Below are positions 1 through 8,217 of a stretch of 64,000 nucleotides of DNA, piece by piece. The notes below the pieces were generated by a model. That model had not been told where the DNA came from. It did no database searches and was given only the letters and a program-made list of their open reading frames with translations. The DNA lies in assembly GCF_016925535.1 (NCBI RefSeq), contig NZ_CP070496.1, forward strand, positions 3,348,001 to 3,412,000, given 5' to 3'. The position numbers and the translations under genes were made by a program. The DNA is from Natronoglycomyces albus (GTDB taxonomy: Bacteria > Actinomycetota > Actinomycetes > Mycobacteriales > Micromonosporaceae). Position 1 is the stretch's first letter, and each line of letters opens with the position of its first letter.

Positions 1-492
1 AGCTGCCCGGGTTGCCAGTACTTCGAACTCACTTATGGCGAACAGATCAAAGAGTGGGTGAACAACGACCAGATCACGTTGAACTACCACCCGGTCAACT
101 TCCTCACTCGGGTCGGCGACCAGTTCTCGCTGCGAGCGGGAGCGGCCTCGGTATGCGCCGCCGATGAAGGCGAGCAAGAATACCTCGACTTCACTTTGGC
201 AATGTTCCAAAACCAGCCGGAAAGCGCCTCACAGAACGTGACAGACTCTGAAATCATCACGATCGGCGAAGGCGTCGGCCTGGGCCAGAGCTTTGCCGAC
301 TGTGTCAATGACGGTCGCTACCTGGGTTGGATTAGCGAAGGTTCGCAAGAGGCACGTGACGCGGGTATCGAGGGGACGCCGAGCGTCATCGTCAATGGCA
401 ACACCATTGGCAACGATGACGTGGTCGCCGAAGTGGAAGCCGCGATCGCCGAGGCCGGTGGCGAAGAGCCCACCGATGGCGAGGACACCTAA
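1..492 (+). CDS. DsbA-like thioredoxin-fold protein (5' end outside window)
   Basis: The reading frame is open from base 1, so the gene starts upstream. The visible part begins SCPGCQYFE, a CxxC (CPGC) redox motif at the start of a helix. Later come an alpha-helical insert and 'GIEGTPSVIVNG', the cis-Pro loop typical of DsbA-family proteins (cis-Pro after Thr). The C-terminus is a short acidic tail. DsbA-like proteins of actinobacteria are usually anchored at the membrane and oxidise or isomerise disulfides in exported proteins. The membrane anchor would lie in the missing part. The fold assignment is firm; the exact substrate is unknown. Confidence 0.85.
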   Translation, partial: SCPGCQYFELTYGEQIKEWVNNDQITLNYHPVNFLTRVGDQFSLRAGAASVCAADEGEQEYLDFTLAMFQNQPESASQNVTDSEIITIGEGVGLGQSFADCVNDGRYLGWISEGSQEARDAGIEGTPSVIVNGNTIGNDDVVAEVEAAIAEAGGEEPTDGEDT

Positions 493-1047
493 TCACCGGC
501 TGGGCACTCCTCAGAGTGACGCTTTAGTCCAGCTCCCAGTTTACGCCGTCACGAGGTCGTTGGGGCGGCAAAGGCTGGTAACACCAAGCGCGGGTTCATA
601 CCTAGTGGGTATGAACCCGCGCTTGGTGCTTCGGGAGGAGCTGGGCGAACATTGACTAGATCGAGCCCACTGGAAGTGGCGTCTAAGCAGGTAGACCAAC
701 CAGCTATAGCCTGGAACGTTTCGTATGCGCACGTTTCGATTTGCCACTCCTTTCGCAGGCCATCGGTAGGCGAAGCCATAGGCGTACAGCCGGGCTGAGG
801 AATGCCTCGGACTCCACCATCCCCAATGGGCTTTTTAACCGAAGGCACTTCTGCCTTCCTCAATGGAGACAACAAGCCAATGTGGATTTTAGTAGTCGAG
901 CACATCTCCACCCACATTGATAGCCAAGTGGCACAACGGATGGTAAAGAACTGTCCGTTCTCGCATAGGCGAGTATCCTGTTAGTAGGAATCCCCAACCC
1001 ACCCAGTTAGAGACCAACCCCAGACTTCCACGCAGCAAAGGGAAACC
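493..1047. other. Intergenic stretch with a large hairpin, otherwise no gene seen
   Basis: This 555-nt stretch lies between the DsbA-like gene and the WXG-type genes. It holds the perfect 21-bp inverted repeat at 582-628 and a weaker short hairpin around 840-860 (GAAGGC/GCCTTC). I see no convincing reading frame with coding character or a ribosome binding site. A promoter for the downstream gene probably lies near 960-1030 but I cannot single one out. Confidence 0.5.
582..628. repeat. Perfect 21-bp inverted repeat (hairpin)
   Basis: Bases 582-602 and 608-628 are perfect inverted copies (arm begins CACCAAGCGCGGGTTC) around a 5-nt centre. It lies 90 nt after the DsbA-like stop codon. It lacks a following T tract, so it is not a classic terminator. 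Its inner core, GTTCATACC next to GGGTATG, is also found at the centre of the 164-bp repeats at 7279, 48776 and 55486, which suggests a related palindromic element. Confidence 0.75.
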
Positions 1048-1536
1048 ATGAGCACCCCAGATTCCCCTGCCCAATTTGTCCTAAACGCTGACGACCTTGC
1101 CGCCTCGGGTGTGGTCGTGGACCTAGCTGAGCTCGACCTTTTCAACCAAAAGATGGGTGAGCTGCTGTCAGTACTCAGACAGGTAGACCACGCGCTGGAG
1201 AAACGGGACCTCTCCGTGCTGCCCGGATTCGCCTCACGGGCGGTGAATGCCGACATGACATCGCTACCAATCGGCACCTTCGAGGACGCGGTGGAGGTCA
1301 ACCGCCGCTATCGCGAGTCCGTCTTCGCCCAGCGCAGAGACGAGATCGGCCGCATATTGTGGGGCACCGAGGTATGCGGGCATGTAGCCAAGAACTCCCG
1401 CGAACGCTATGCGGCTACCGAAGACCATTTGCGTGCCGAGCACCAAAACATCGAGCATGAGATCGACGCGATCAGGCGAGGAAAGAAACGCCAGATCACC
1501 TCGACGGCCCCCAGCGAAGTGGAGCCAACCCCGTGA
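1048..1536 (+). CDS. Small ESX/WXG-associated hypothetical protein
   Basis: The product is 162 aa, largely helical, with no signal peptide or membrane segment. Residues 25-60 form an amphipathic helix (DLAELDLFNQKMGELLSVL) and the C-terminal third is charged and coiled-coil-like (RERYAATEDHLRAEHQNIEHEI). The stop codon overlaps the next start (GTGA at 1533-1536), so it is translationally coupled to the PPE/WXG-like gene. No family is recognised from sequence alone. Size, helicity and context suggest a partner of the larger WXG-type protein, as PE/EsxA-like partners are in ESX loci. That role is inference. Confidence 0.6.
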   Translation: MSTPDSPAQFVLNADDLAASGVVVDLAELDLFNQKMGELLSVLRQVDHALEKRDLSVLPGFASRAVNADMTSLPIGTFEDAVEVNRRYRESVFAQRRDEIGRILWGTEVCGHVAKNSRERYAATEDHLRAEHQNIEHEIDAIRRGKKRQITSTAPSEVEPTP

Positions 1537-3434
1537 GCAGTCCCCAGGGCAGCGGAAAAGGCTACGAGCACTACCGCAAGCTGCCGCACGAGAAGCTATT
1601 CGCGTCGATCATGTCCGCCGACCCAGACGCGGTGGAGACTATCGCCGATGGGTGGAAAGTGTCCGCAGAAGTCCTCGCGCAAGCGGAGTCCGATATGTCG
1701 ATGGCACTGGATCGACTGATGGGCCAATGGAAAGGCGCGGCGGCCTCGGAGTTTCAGCGCCGCGTCGGCCTGTTGCGCGAGTACATGGCCGCCACTCAAG
1801 CCGAAATGCGCCATACCGACGACACCCTTAAATACATCGCATCCACCGCCCGCTGGGCGAAAGAGGAAGCGGCGAACAAGGCCGACCCCAACGACAACCT
1901 CGACCCCTCCGAATATCTGCGCGAGTTTGGGAACGACCCATTCGGGACGGCCCGTGAATTGCTGGAATCACACAACAAGCCCCGACACGATCGGCTAGCT
2001 CAGATCGTGGCCAAAGCTGCCGACGACTACCAGTACTGGATGGACGGCGAGAAGCCACCGCGCGTGCCGAGCCAGGAAATGCCAGGCGCGCCAAGCTATC
2101 CGGGGGCGGGGCAGTCTCCAGCCGCCGAGGACATCGTCGGTGGGCCCTACCTTGTCGACAGTGTGCCGCCAGCGATCGCCGACCGGTTCGAGAACCCGCC
2201 CACGCCAGGGGTAACTCCGGTTTATCCCGACGGTGGGCCTTATCCCGGTTCGCCCCCGGACCGCATTGGCAATTGGTTGCCGGTGGATGACCGAGGGATA
2301 TGGGGCGGACCAGAACCGGCTTCGCCCCCACCCGGGATCGGTTTTGACAATCCGACCCCACCCGTGAGCCAGCAGCCGCCTCGCCCCGACCAAGGAATCA
2401 TCGGCGGGCCCGCTCCAGGGGCGAGTTCACCGGGTTTTGGGACGAATCCGGTATCCCCGGGCCCATCGTCCCCGTCTCCTCAGCCGTCACCCGGATGGCC
2501 GACCCCAGGCCCCGCTGCGCCCTCAGGAGACGCTGCGGCTCCCCCGCCAACGGAGTCGCCCAATTGGTCATTCCCTTCGCCCTCCGAAGACCCACGAGAC
2601 CGCCCTCGTTACTCCGACGGCCTCGCCTCAGGCACACCAGGGACAGGCGCGGCGCTCCCAGGCAGTGGTCCCAGTGGTGCCACAACCGCACCGGCTCCAG
2701 GTACCACCGCATCCGGTGCGAGCTCCGCCTTCGGCGGTTCGTCCCGCATGGGGGGCAGTTCCTCATCCAGCGGGAGCTCCCCGAATGCGGCGGGGCGCAG
2801 CAGCGTGCCCGGTTCGGCTTTCGGCAGTTCCGGCACGTCCTCTGGCAACTCTGGCACTGGGACAGCTGGGGGATCTCGCGGCACGTCCGGCCTGTCCAGC
2901 AATGCCGGGTCCGGTGGTTCTACTGGTGCCCGTGGCACCGGCGGGGGCATGATGCCCATGATGGCCGGAGCTGGAACCCAGGGCGGGTCAGCCGGGGGTG
3001 CGAAAAAAGGCCGTGGCGGCAAAGCGAAGTCCACATCCACCGATACGAAGACTCCCAAGTCCGTCGAGGCCAGTAAGAAAGCCGATGGTCTCACCAACGC
3101 CAAAGGCAATCCGTCGGGCAAGGGCAGCTCCAGCCTTAGTCTTCTCAACCACGGTGGTTCCAAGCAGAAATCCGAGGAAAAGAAGGCCGACAAGGCACGT
3201 GGAGCGGCTGCGGCTCAGGTGCCAGACATCAGACCGGACGACGGTATGAACAGTGGCGTCGACCTGATGGAGACTGAGTTCAACTGGATGGAATTCGACC
3301 CCGACGTTGGACCCGATTCGAACGACCCAAAGGACGTACTTATTTGGGAAATGAAGTATGACCTCTGGCTCGAAGAACAAAAGCAGGCAGATATCGACCA
3401 GCGCTGGAGCCAGAAGCAATGGCGAGACAGGTAG
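1533..3434 (+). CDS. PPE/WXG-like protein with long Pro- and Gly/Ser-rich region
   Basis: The product is 633 aa. The N-terminal about 120 residues are helical and carry a WXG-type turn (GQWKGAAASEFQRR at about 65-78), as in WXG100/PPE-like ESX substrates. Residues 160-380 are rich in Pro and Gly with repeated GGP motifs (IVGGPYL, IWGGPEP, IIGGPAP). Residues 380-500 are a Ser/Gly/Thr low-complexity stretch. A basic Lys-rich segment follows, and the last 60 residues are acidic and Trp-rich (WLEEQKQADIDQRWSQKQW). The start GTG overlaps the upstream stop. A type VII secretion substrate or associated protein is likely by architecture. No secretion ATPase or membrane component is encoded nearby. 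Confidence 0.65.
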   Translation: MSSPQGSGKGYEHYRKLPHEKLFASIMSADPDAVETIADGWKVSAEVLAQAESDMSMALDRLMGQWKGAAASEFQRRVGLLREYMAATQAEMRHTDDTLKYIASTARWAKEEAANKADPNDNLDPSEYLREFGNDPFGTARELLESHNKPRHDRLAQIVAKAADDYQYWMDGEKPPRVPSQEMPGAPSYPGAGQSPAAEDIVGGPYLVDSVPPAIADRFENPPTPGVTPVYPDGGPYPGSPPDRIGNWLPVDDRGIWGGPEPASPPPGIGFDNPTPPVSQQPPRPDQGIIGGPAPGASSPGFGTNPVSPGPSSPSPQPSPGWPTPGPAAPSGDAAAPPPTESPNWSFPSPSEDPRDRPRYSDGLASGTPGTGAALPGSGPSGATTAPAPGTTASGASSAFGGSSRMGGSSSSSGSSPNAAGRSSVPGSAFGSSGTSSGNSGTGTAGGSRGTSGLSSNAGSGGSTGARGTGGGMMPMMAGAGTQGGSAGGAKKGRGGKAKSTSTDTKTPKSVEASKKADGLTNAKGNPSGKGSSSLSLLNHGGSKQKSEEKKADKARGAAAAQVPDIRPDDGMNSGVDLMETEFNWMEFDPDVGPDSNDPKDVLIWEMKYDLWLEEQKQADIDQRWSQKQWRDR

Positions 3435-3667
3435 GGGTTCGTGTGAACCTCGATTTCGTCCGCGCACAAGTGACATTCTTATCTGGGGTGAGGCGGCTTA
3501 TTTCCCGCCTTCCTGGAACTTAATTACCAGTGCTGAGCCCAAATCCCGAACACACGCTGTTTCGAGCAGCAATGGCCACACCCGCCCTTGAATGGAAACC
3601 CGGAGGCGAGTTCCGAAGGCTTGCTCCACTTCCCCCTATTCACCAGCATGTAGAAACCAGGAGACCG

Positions 3668-4048
3668 ATGAGCGACGACGGCTATGACTACCCGATTGAG
3701 GAGATGCGCAAGGTTGCACGCGAGAACCTTCCTGACATCTCCGAGACGATATATGACGCGACAAATCAACTACAGGCCGTGCATAGATACACCGGCGCAG
3801 CGTTTCACTCCAAAGAGAGCACAGTTCTTGGAGTGCCCAATCCAAGAGGTCCAGCTCCCTCTTTTGCCGAAGTGCAGGAGAAATGGAGTACCGCGTTGCG
3901 GGAATTCACCAACACCAGCCTCACGTCTATGACCCGAATTGGTGGGGCTGCCACTGAGCTAAAGCGGCAAGCTGATGCCTATGACGAAGACGATGTCGAA
4001 GTCAGCAACGCCCTCCGTAAGATCACCGAACGCTTTGATCCGAAGTAG
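3668..4048 (+). CDS. Small helical WXG-type hypothetical protein
   Basis: The product is 126 aa. I chose the ATG at 3668 because an AGGAG box lies 5-9 nt upstream; the frame is open further upstream without a better start. The protein is soluble and mostly helical, with a central helix-breaking stretch (LGVPNPRGPAPSF) and a helix containing VQEKWSTALREF. A gap of only 15 nt separates it from the next gene, so they are probably one operon. It resembles the small WXG100-like partner found beside larger ESX substrates, but no canonical WXG is visible, so the role is inferred. Confidence 0.6.
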   Translation: MSDDGYDYPIEEMRKVARENLPDISETIYDATNQLQAVHRYTGAAFHSKESTVLGVPNPRGPAPSFAEVQEKWSTALREFTNTSLTSMTRIGGAATELKRQADAYDEDDVEVSNALRKITERFDPK

Positions 4049-4063
4049 TGGAGGAGACACCAC

Positions 4064-5020
4064 ATGCCTACCAACGATGAGCTTTTTTACTCCGACACTG
4101 AAAACGCCTACGATCAGTTTCGGGAGGCTACCGAGGACAACCTCGGCTGGTCGGTAATCCACGGAATTCGCACTGAGGAATCCGAACTGCTCCTCCGTCG
4201 CTTTAACTGGTACTACGACTACTTCCGGGAGCTGGGAGCGATCTCCAACGGGACGCGTCCTATCTTGCGAGAGTTGCGAAACGAAGTCATGGTCACCATG
4301 AATGATTTCGTTCTTTCGGAGCGATTCAGTCCGACCGGCATTATCGATGACGAACTCACCGACTGGCGGGGACCTACTGGCAACAAGTTCCGCAACGAAT
4401 ATCTGAGGGACCTCAATAAGGCCTTGCTGACCAGATACGAGGCGGTCGGCTCATTGGCCACCATTATCGAAGTACACGAAGCCGTCATCAATCAAGCTCG
4501 GAAGAAATATCTCGACCTTCTCGATAGCACCATCGAAGCGATTGAGGGTATAACGGCCTCCCGGCAGTCCAATAGCGCCAAGCTGGTCGCGATCATAGCC
4601 GAAAACGCGATTCTTGCCCTCACTGCCGCGATTCCAGGGGGCACGCTGATTATCGCCGCACGCATCCTGATAGCAGTGAAGACTGCGGGCCAGCTCATCG
4701 ACGCGGTCAGTACCGATGTGTCCGGGGACAACTGGTGGGACGTCATGGAACAGACTGTCGAGAAATGTTCCGACATCAAGAAAGCCGTCGAGGAGGCGAC
4801 ATCTGATGTTGCCGAAGACCTCGACCGAGCGCTGCTGTTCTTGGAGGGCCAACACATCGAGGAGGTTCTGCCACCGCTAGTGGCTCCAGAAGCAGATGAA
4901 GATATCACCGATGTGATCGAGGACCCAGCCACAAACTCAGCCGAAGGCGCTCAAAGCAACGTGGAGAATTCCGCTCCAAACACACCGGCTTCGATGCCGG
5001 TCCCCACGGCCCCGCAATAA
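4064..5020 (+). CDS. WXG-like helical protein, candidate type VII substrate
   Basis: The product is 318 aa, preceded by a strong GGAGGAG box. The first 170 residues are long helices with a WRG turn (LTDWRGPTGNKFRNEY, about 103-118), the WXG-equivalent position between two helices. Residues 180-215 are hydrophobic (IIAENAILALTAAIPGGTLIIAARIL) and could form a hairpin in the membrane. The C-terminal 60 residues are acidic and Pro-rich and probably disordered. With the 3668 gene it forms a two-gene unit, and it ends about 100 nt before the bcp gene. The WXG-type architecture is visible; secretion by an ESX system is inference. Confidence 0.6.
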   Translation: MPTNDELFYSDTENAYDQFREATEDNLGWSVIHGIRTEESELLLRRFNWYYDYFRELGAISNGTRPILRELRNEVMVTMNDFVLSERFSPTGIIDDELTDWRGPTGNKFRNEYLRDLNKALLTRYEAVGSLATIIEVHEAVINQARKKYLDLLDSTIEAIEGITASRQSNSAKLVAIIAENAILALTAAIPGGTLIIAARILIAVKTAGQLIDAVSTDVSGDNWWDVMEQTVEKCSDIKKAVEEATSDVAEDLDRALLFLEGQHIEEVLPPLVAPEADEDITDVIEDPATNSAEGAQSNVENSAPNTPASMPVPTAPQ

Positions 5021-5116
5021 AGCAAGCCACTTTGCAACCCAGCCGTAGACACTTCTCAGGCTCTTGCCAGGAACAGGCGAGCAAACTACCAGCTAGAGGC
5101 GGTAGAGTACGTAACC

Positions 5117-5587
5117 GTGAGTATTAAGCTGCAAGAGGGGGACGCGGCCCCTGAATTCACCCTGCCGACCGACACCGGTGATGAGCTGGCACTGTCGAGC
5201 CTGCGGGGACGCAAAGTGATCCTGTACGCCTACCCGAAGGCCATGACGCCCGGCTGCACCAAGCAGGCCTGCGACTTCCGTGACTCGCTGGCTTCGCTGC
5301 AGAAGGAGGGCTACGTCGTCCTGGGTATTTCTCCTGACTCCCCTGAGTCGTTGGCTAAGTTCGTCGAGCGAGACGCGCTGACGTTCCCGCTGCTGGCAGA
5401 CGTGGACAAGAAAGTCCTCGCAGCCTATGGCGCGTTCGGGGAGAAAAAGAACTATGGCCGAGTAGTGCAAGGAGTCATCCGTTCCACCTTCGTCATCGAT
5501 GAGGACGGCAAGATCGAGAAGGCTCTCTACAACGTCAAGGCCACCGGCCATGTCGAGCGACTGCGCAAGGAACTCAACGTCGCCTAA
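5117..5587 (+). CDS. bcp: Thioredoxin-dependent peroxiredoxin, BCP/PrxQ type
   Basis: The product is 156 aa, the usual length. It shows AYPKAMTPGCTKQACDFRDS, in which the first Cys (about residue 46) is the peroxidatic Cys and the second, five residues on, is the resolving Cys typical of the alpha2-type PrxQ. GISPDSPESLAKF and the Arg near residue 120 (GVIRSTFVID) complete the active site. It reduces hydrogen peroxide and organic hydroperoxides in the cytoplasm using thioredoxin. The start is GTG at 5117. A strong terminator follows. A second, diverged PrxQ is encoded at 15060-15530 on the other strand. Confidence 0.93.
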   Translation: MSIKLQEGDAAPEFTLPTDTGDELALSSLRGRKVILYAYPKAMTPGCTKQACDFRDSLASLQKEGYVVLGISPDSPESLAKFVERDALTFPLLADVDKKVLAAYGAFGEKKNYGRVVQGVIRSTFVIDEDGKIEKALYNVKATGHVERLRKELNVA

Positions 5588-5603
5588 GGTGACACTATTC
5601 AGA

Positions 5604-5645
5604 AGCGTTGCGGTGCCCTATCGGGGCCCGCAACGCTTTTCTTTT
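5604..5645 (+). terminator. Rho-independent terminator after bcp
   Basis: A 10-bp stem (AGCGTTGCGG/CCGCAACGCT) with a 14-nt loop is followed by TTTTCTTTT. It begins 17 nt after the bcp stop codon. Confidence 0.88.
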
Positions 5646-6021
5646 CGCAAATGGGGCATTCGAGACGTAGTGCCACCTGCGGATTCACCGTCCGACACCG
5701 GGCGCGTTCGAGATTTGAGCCACCCGCGACAACGTTGGGTAGCCATATGACGGCCGCAAGCTGGGGTTTCATTTCGGATACGCCCGATAAACATGCGGTC
5801 TCAATCAGCGCCAGCGGCGGTCTTTGCTTGTACTCTTCGGTAGTGATCCTTTCAGGGGTGACGCGCGATCGTTTGGTTGTCCGCAGCGCGGCGGGCACTC
5901 ACGCGCACCACCGGACTGCCGGGGTTGCCCTGGGCCGAAACTAGCGGCTCGCGGAGTCCTCCTCCTCGCCCGCTGCCTGCGTCCCACCCCTCTGACCCAC
6001 ACCGTGCGAGAGACAACCATA
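5646..6021. other. Intergenic region upstream of a membrane protein gene
   Basis: This 376-nt stretch follows the bcp terminator. Open frames here (e.g. around 5651-5944) lack ribosome binding sites and look like chance. The promoter of the 6022 gene should lie here. I could not identify a clear -35/-10 pair. Confidence 0.4.
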
Positions 6022-7224
6022 ATGCGCGACCAGCACAACGACCTTCCACTTCCGCCAGAGAAGATCCGCCCTGGCGGACGCAAGAGCGTGAATAAGTGGT
6101 ATTCCGATCGCGACCACGTGCGCCGGTTCGCCCCTCACTACTCCCCCATCAGCAATGAGATCATCGCGCTGTCCACTACCTTGTCCGCCGCGGTCACCGG
6201 TCCAGATGAGCTGGCGAAGGACCGTTCGAGCCGCCTGGAGCCGGACACGTCCAACCGCGAACGCGATGCCGTTCTCGACGTGATCCTCCTGCCCTCATCG
6301 GGTTTGCCGCTGCTGTTGGTCAACGGCGAGGTGGTCTCGCTGGGGCGCGGGCGCGCCGAAGTGATTCTGCCCGCCGGGCGGCACGTGGTGGAGGTGCAGG
6401 ACAACCACAGTCACAGCATTGTGGTGGACCTGAAGTCAGGCTGCCGCGAGTTCATCGGCTACCGCTATGACTCAGATGACGAATCGGTCCTAGGGCGTTC
6501 TCCCAGCCTCGATGAGGCAATTCCCCCCTCCACGTGGCATGCCCGTTTCCGCTATTGGGCGGCCATTGGGGTGCTGGTCAGCTTGATCGGTTCGGCCGTC
6601 ACGGGAGTCATCGGGCACAGCCTTGCGGTCTATTTGCTCGGCCTGGCCGGGGCACTCGCCCTCGTGGTCGGCCTGGAGGTGCTGGGTTCGTGGGCGATGA
6701 ACCGGTCTAAGCCCGCATTGCATGCGGCATGGGAACGCCCCGCCCCACAACCATTCCCCTGGGGAACCGTTGACAGTCAGGCTCCGGTCTTCCTGGGCGG
6801 CGACCATCAGGGGCCAAAGAACACGCCGGGCGTCATTATCGACTTTCACTTGGATCGGCACGTAGCGACCGTTCCCTTTCACAAGTTCGTGCCGCCGCGC
6901 TGGGACGAACTGGCCGCGCAATCGGCCTTGCCTCCGCAATTGTGGATCGACGGCACCCCGAAGCCCGCTTCCTGGGGCCGGTGGTGGTACCCGCTTACGC
7001 CCGGAGAACACCAAATACAAGTCGTGGTGGACGGACGTCCCGGTCCCGATGTTGATACAGACCAGGATGACGCCGAGGACGTCATCAGCCGCTTTGAGAC
7101 GGTTACGGTGCCAGTAGATGGCTGCGCGTCGCTGTCGGTGCGGGGCAGTGTCTACTTCGTCCGCAAGATTGCTTCGGAGGAAATGACGCACTTTCAGCCG
7201 CGCCTATGGATCGAGCAGAATTGA
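6022..7224 (+). CDS. Membrane protein with two PEGA-like beta domains
   Basis: The product is 400 aa from ATG 6022, chosen because GAGAG lies 10 nt upstream; GTG 6004 is an alternative. Residues about 85-145 form a PEGA-like beta unit (LLVNGEVVSLGRGRAEVILPAG followed by RHVVEV). Two adjacent hydrophobic helices follow at about 175-225 (YWAAIGVLVSLIGSAVTGVI and LAVYLLGLAGALALVVGLEV). A second PEGA-like unit sits at about 310-345 (LWIDGTPKPASWGRWWYPLT, then PGEHQIQVVVDG). Both units have the 'small-sidechain turn, PGxHxVxV' pattern. The membrane hairpin probably leaves both beta units on the same side. Function is unknown. Confidence 0.65.
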   Translation: MRDQHNDLPLPPEKIRPGGRKSVNKWYSDRDHVRRFAPHYSPISNEIIALSTTLSAAVTGPDELAKDRSSRLEPDTSNRERDAVLDVILLPSSGLPLLLVNGEVVSLGRGRAEVILPAGRHVVEVQDNHSHSIVVDLKSGCREFIGYRYDSDDESVLGRSPSLDEAIPPSTWHARFRYWAAIGVLVSLIGSAVTGVIGHSLAVYLLGLAGALALVVGLEVLGSWAMNRSKPALHAAWERPAPQPFPWGTVDSQAPVFLGGDHQGPKNTPGVIIDFHLDRHVATVPFHKFVPPRWDELAAQSALPPQLWIDGTPKPASWGRWWYPLTPGEHQIQVVVDGRPGPDVDTDQDDAEDVISRFETVTVPVDGCASLSVRGSVYFVRKIASEEMTHFQPRLWIEQN

Positions 7225-7278
7225 CCCTGCGCGACCTCGGGCAGCTTGCGCGCCAAATGAGGCCGTTGAGGCTTATTT

Positions 7279-7442
7279 AGAGCTCCTATCAGGTTTGTTT
7301 CCTTGGCGAGGACGGTGTGCTGTCAGTGCGTGGGGAGGCGGAGGTTCTTGTTCATACCCAACGGGTATGGGCAAGGGCTGACAACGCGGCCAGGCGCGGC
7401 AGCACACCACCGCAGTAGGAAGAGAAACCTGATAGAAGCTCT
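7279..7442 (+). mobile_element. MITE-like 164-bp element, copy 1
   Basis: The ends are inverted repeats (left AGAGCTCCTATCAGGTTT, right AAACCTGATAGAAGCTCT, one mismatch). The 164-bp body matches the copies at 55486-55649 (same orientation) and 48776-48939 (opposite orientation). It has no coding capacity. The centre is itself palindromic (GTTCATACCCAACGGGTATG). The element sits 54 nt after the PEGA-like gene. A matching flanking duplication is not clear for this copy. Confidence 0.85.
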
Positions 7443-7685
7443 ACGGTAGCGCCATTGGCATGATGCTCGGGTCAGATGTCCGGCTCTTGCCTTGCGTGGC
7501 ATACATGTCGCGTCGAGATCCTTGCCTGGGAGTTTCGAAACCATCAGCAGCACAGTAGACGCAAAGATACAGATTTGAGGCCATGTTGCCTGTCGAGCGG
7601 TGAACTACGTTGCGTACCCGGCGATACTAGTGCCTGGCCCGCAATTCCCGTGTTGGGAAACGACACCTCGACTTTCGGAGAGAAC

Positions 7686-8126
7686 ATGTTGCTAGCCGCT
7701 ATCGCGGTCGCCCTCATCGCAGCGTTGGCGTGGTGGCTCTTTGCCCGCCGACGCCGAGCCGAGGTACCGCGCCCGAGTGGGCCGACGCCCTCGGCTCCGA
7801 AGCCCCCTGGTGAGGCGCGACCGAAGCAAATCTGGTGGGCTGATGTTCCCTTCTCCGACGGAACCGATTCGAAAATCCGGCCGTGCCTGGTGTTGGGCTA
7901 CAACTCGCGCAACTACCGGATTCTCAAGATCACCAGCCAGGATTATTCCCACCGTGACGACCATGTCGAGATTCCGACGAAGGACTGGGACCCCAAGGCC
8001 GAATCCAATAGCTTCTTGGATTTGCGACCAATCCTCTTGAGTCCCAAGATGTTCAAGAACCAGGCTGGAACGCTGGATGCGAAAGCGTGGAATGCTGTTC
8101 GCGCTTATCACGACGAACGCTCGTGA
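7686..8126 (+). CDS. Membrane-anchored PemK/MazF-like protein
   Basis: The product is 146 aa. ATG 7686 is chosen because GGAGAG lies just upstream and it places a transmembrane helix at the N-terminus (MLLAAIAVALIAALAWWLFA, then RRRR as a stop-transfer signal). A Pro-rich linker is followed by a PemK/MazF-like barrel (QIWWADVPFSDGTDSKIRPC, then LVL). The IWWADVPF...RPCLVL signature matches the first strands of MazF-type RNases. No antitoxin gene is adjacent. Either a membrane-tethered RNase or a non-toxic MazF-fold regulator is possible. The barrel is clear, the activity is not. Confidence 0.7.
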   Translation: MLLAAIAVALIAALAWWLFARRRRAEVPRPSGPTPSAPKPPGEARPKQIWWADVPFSDGTDSKIRPCLVLGYNSRNYRILKITSQDYSHRDDHVEIPTKDWDPKAESNSFLDLRPILLSPKMFKNQAGTLDAKAWNAVRAYHDERS

Positions 8127-8178
8127 AACGTTCCGAGCCGATTAGCTCGGCCTTTCACCGCATTGGCCCTAAATTGAC

Positions 8179-8212
8179 TGTCCGCCGCACGTCTAGACCC
8201 GTGCGGCGGACA
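8179..8212. terminator. Shared terminator between convergent genes
   Basis: A perfect 12-bp stem (TGTCCGCCGCAC/GTGCGGCGGACA) with a 10-nt loop lies between the PemK-like gene and the convergent Rpn-type gene. A short T-rich run follows on the plus strand. Confidence 0.8.
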
Positions 8213-8217
8213 TTTCA

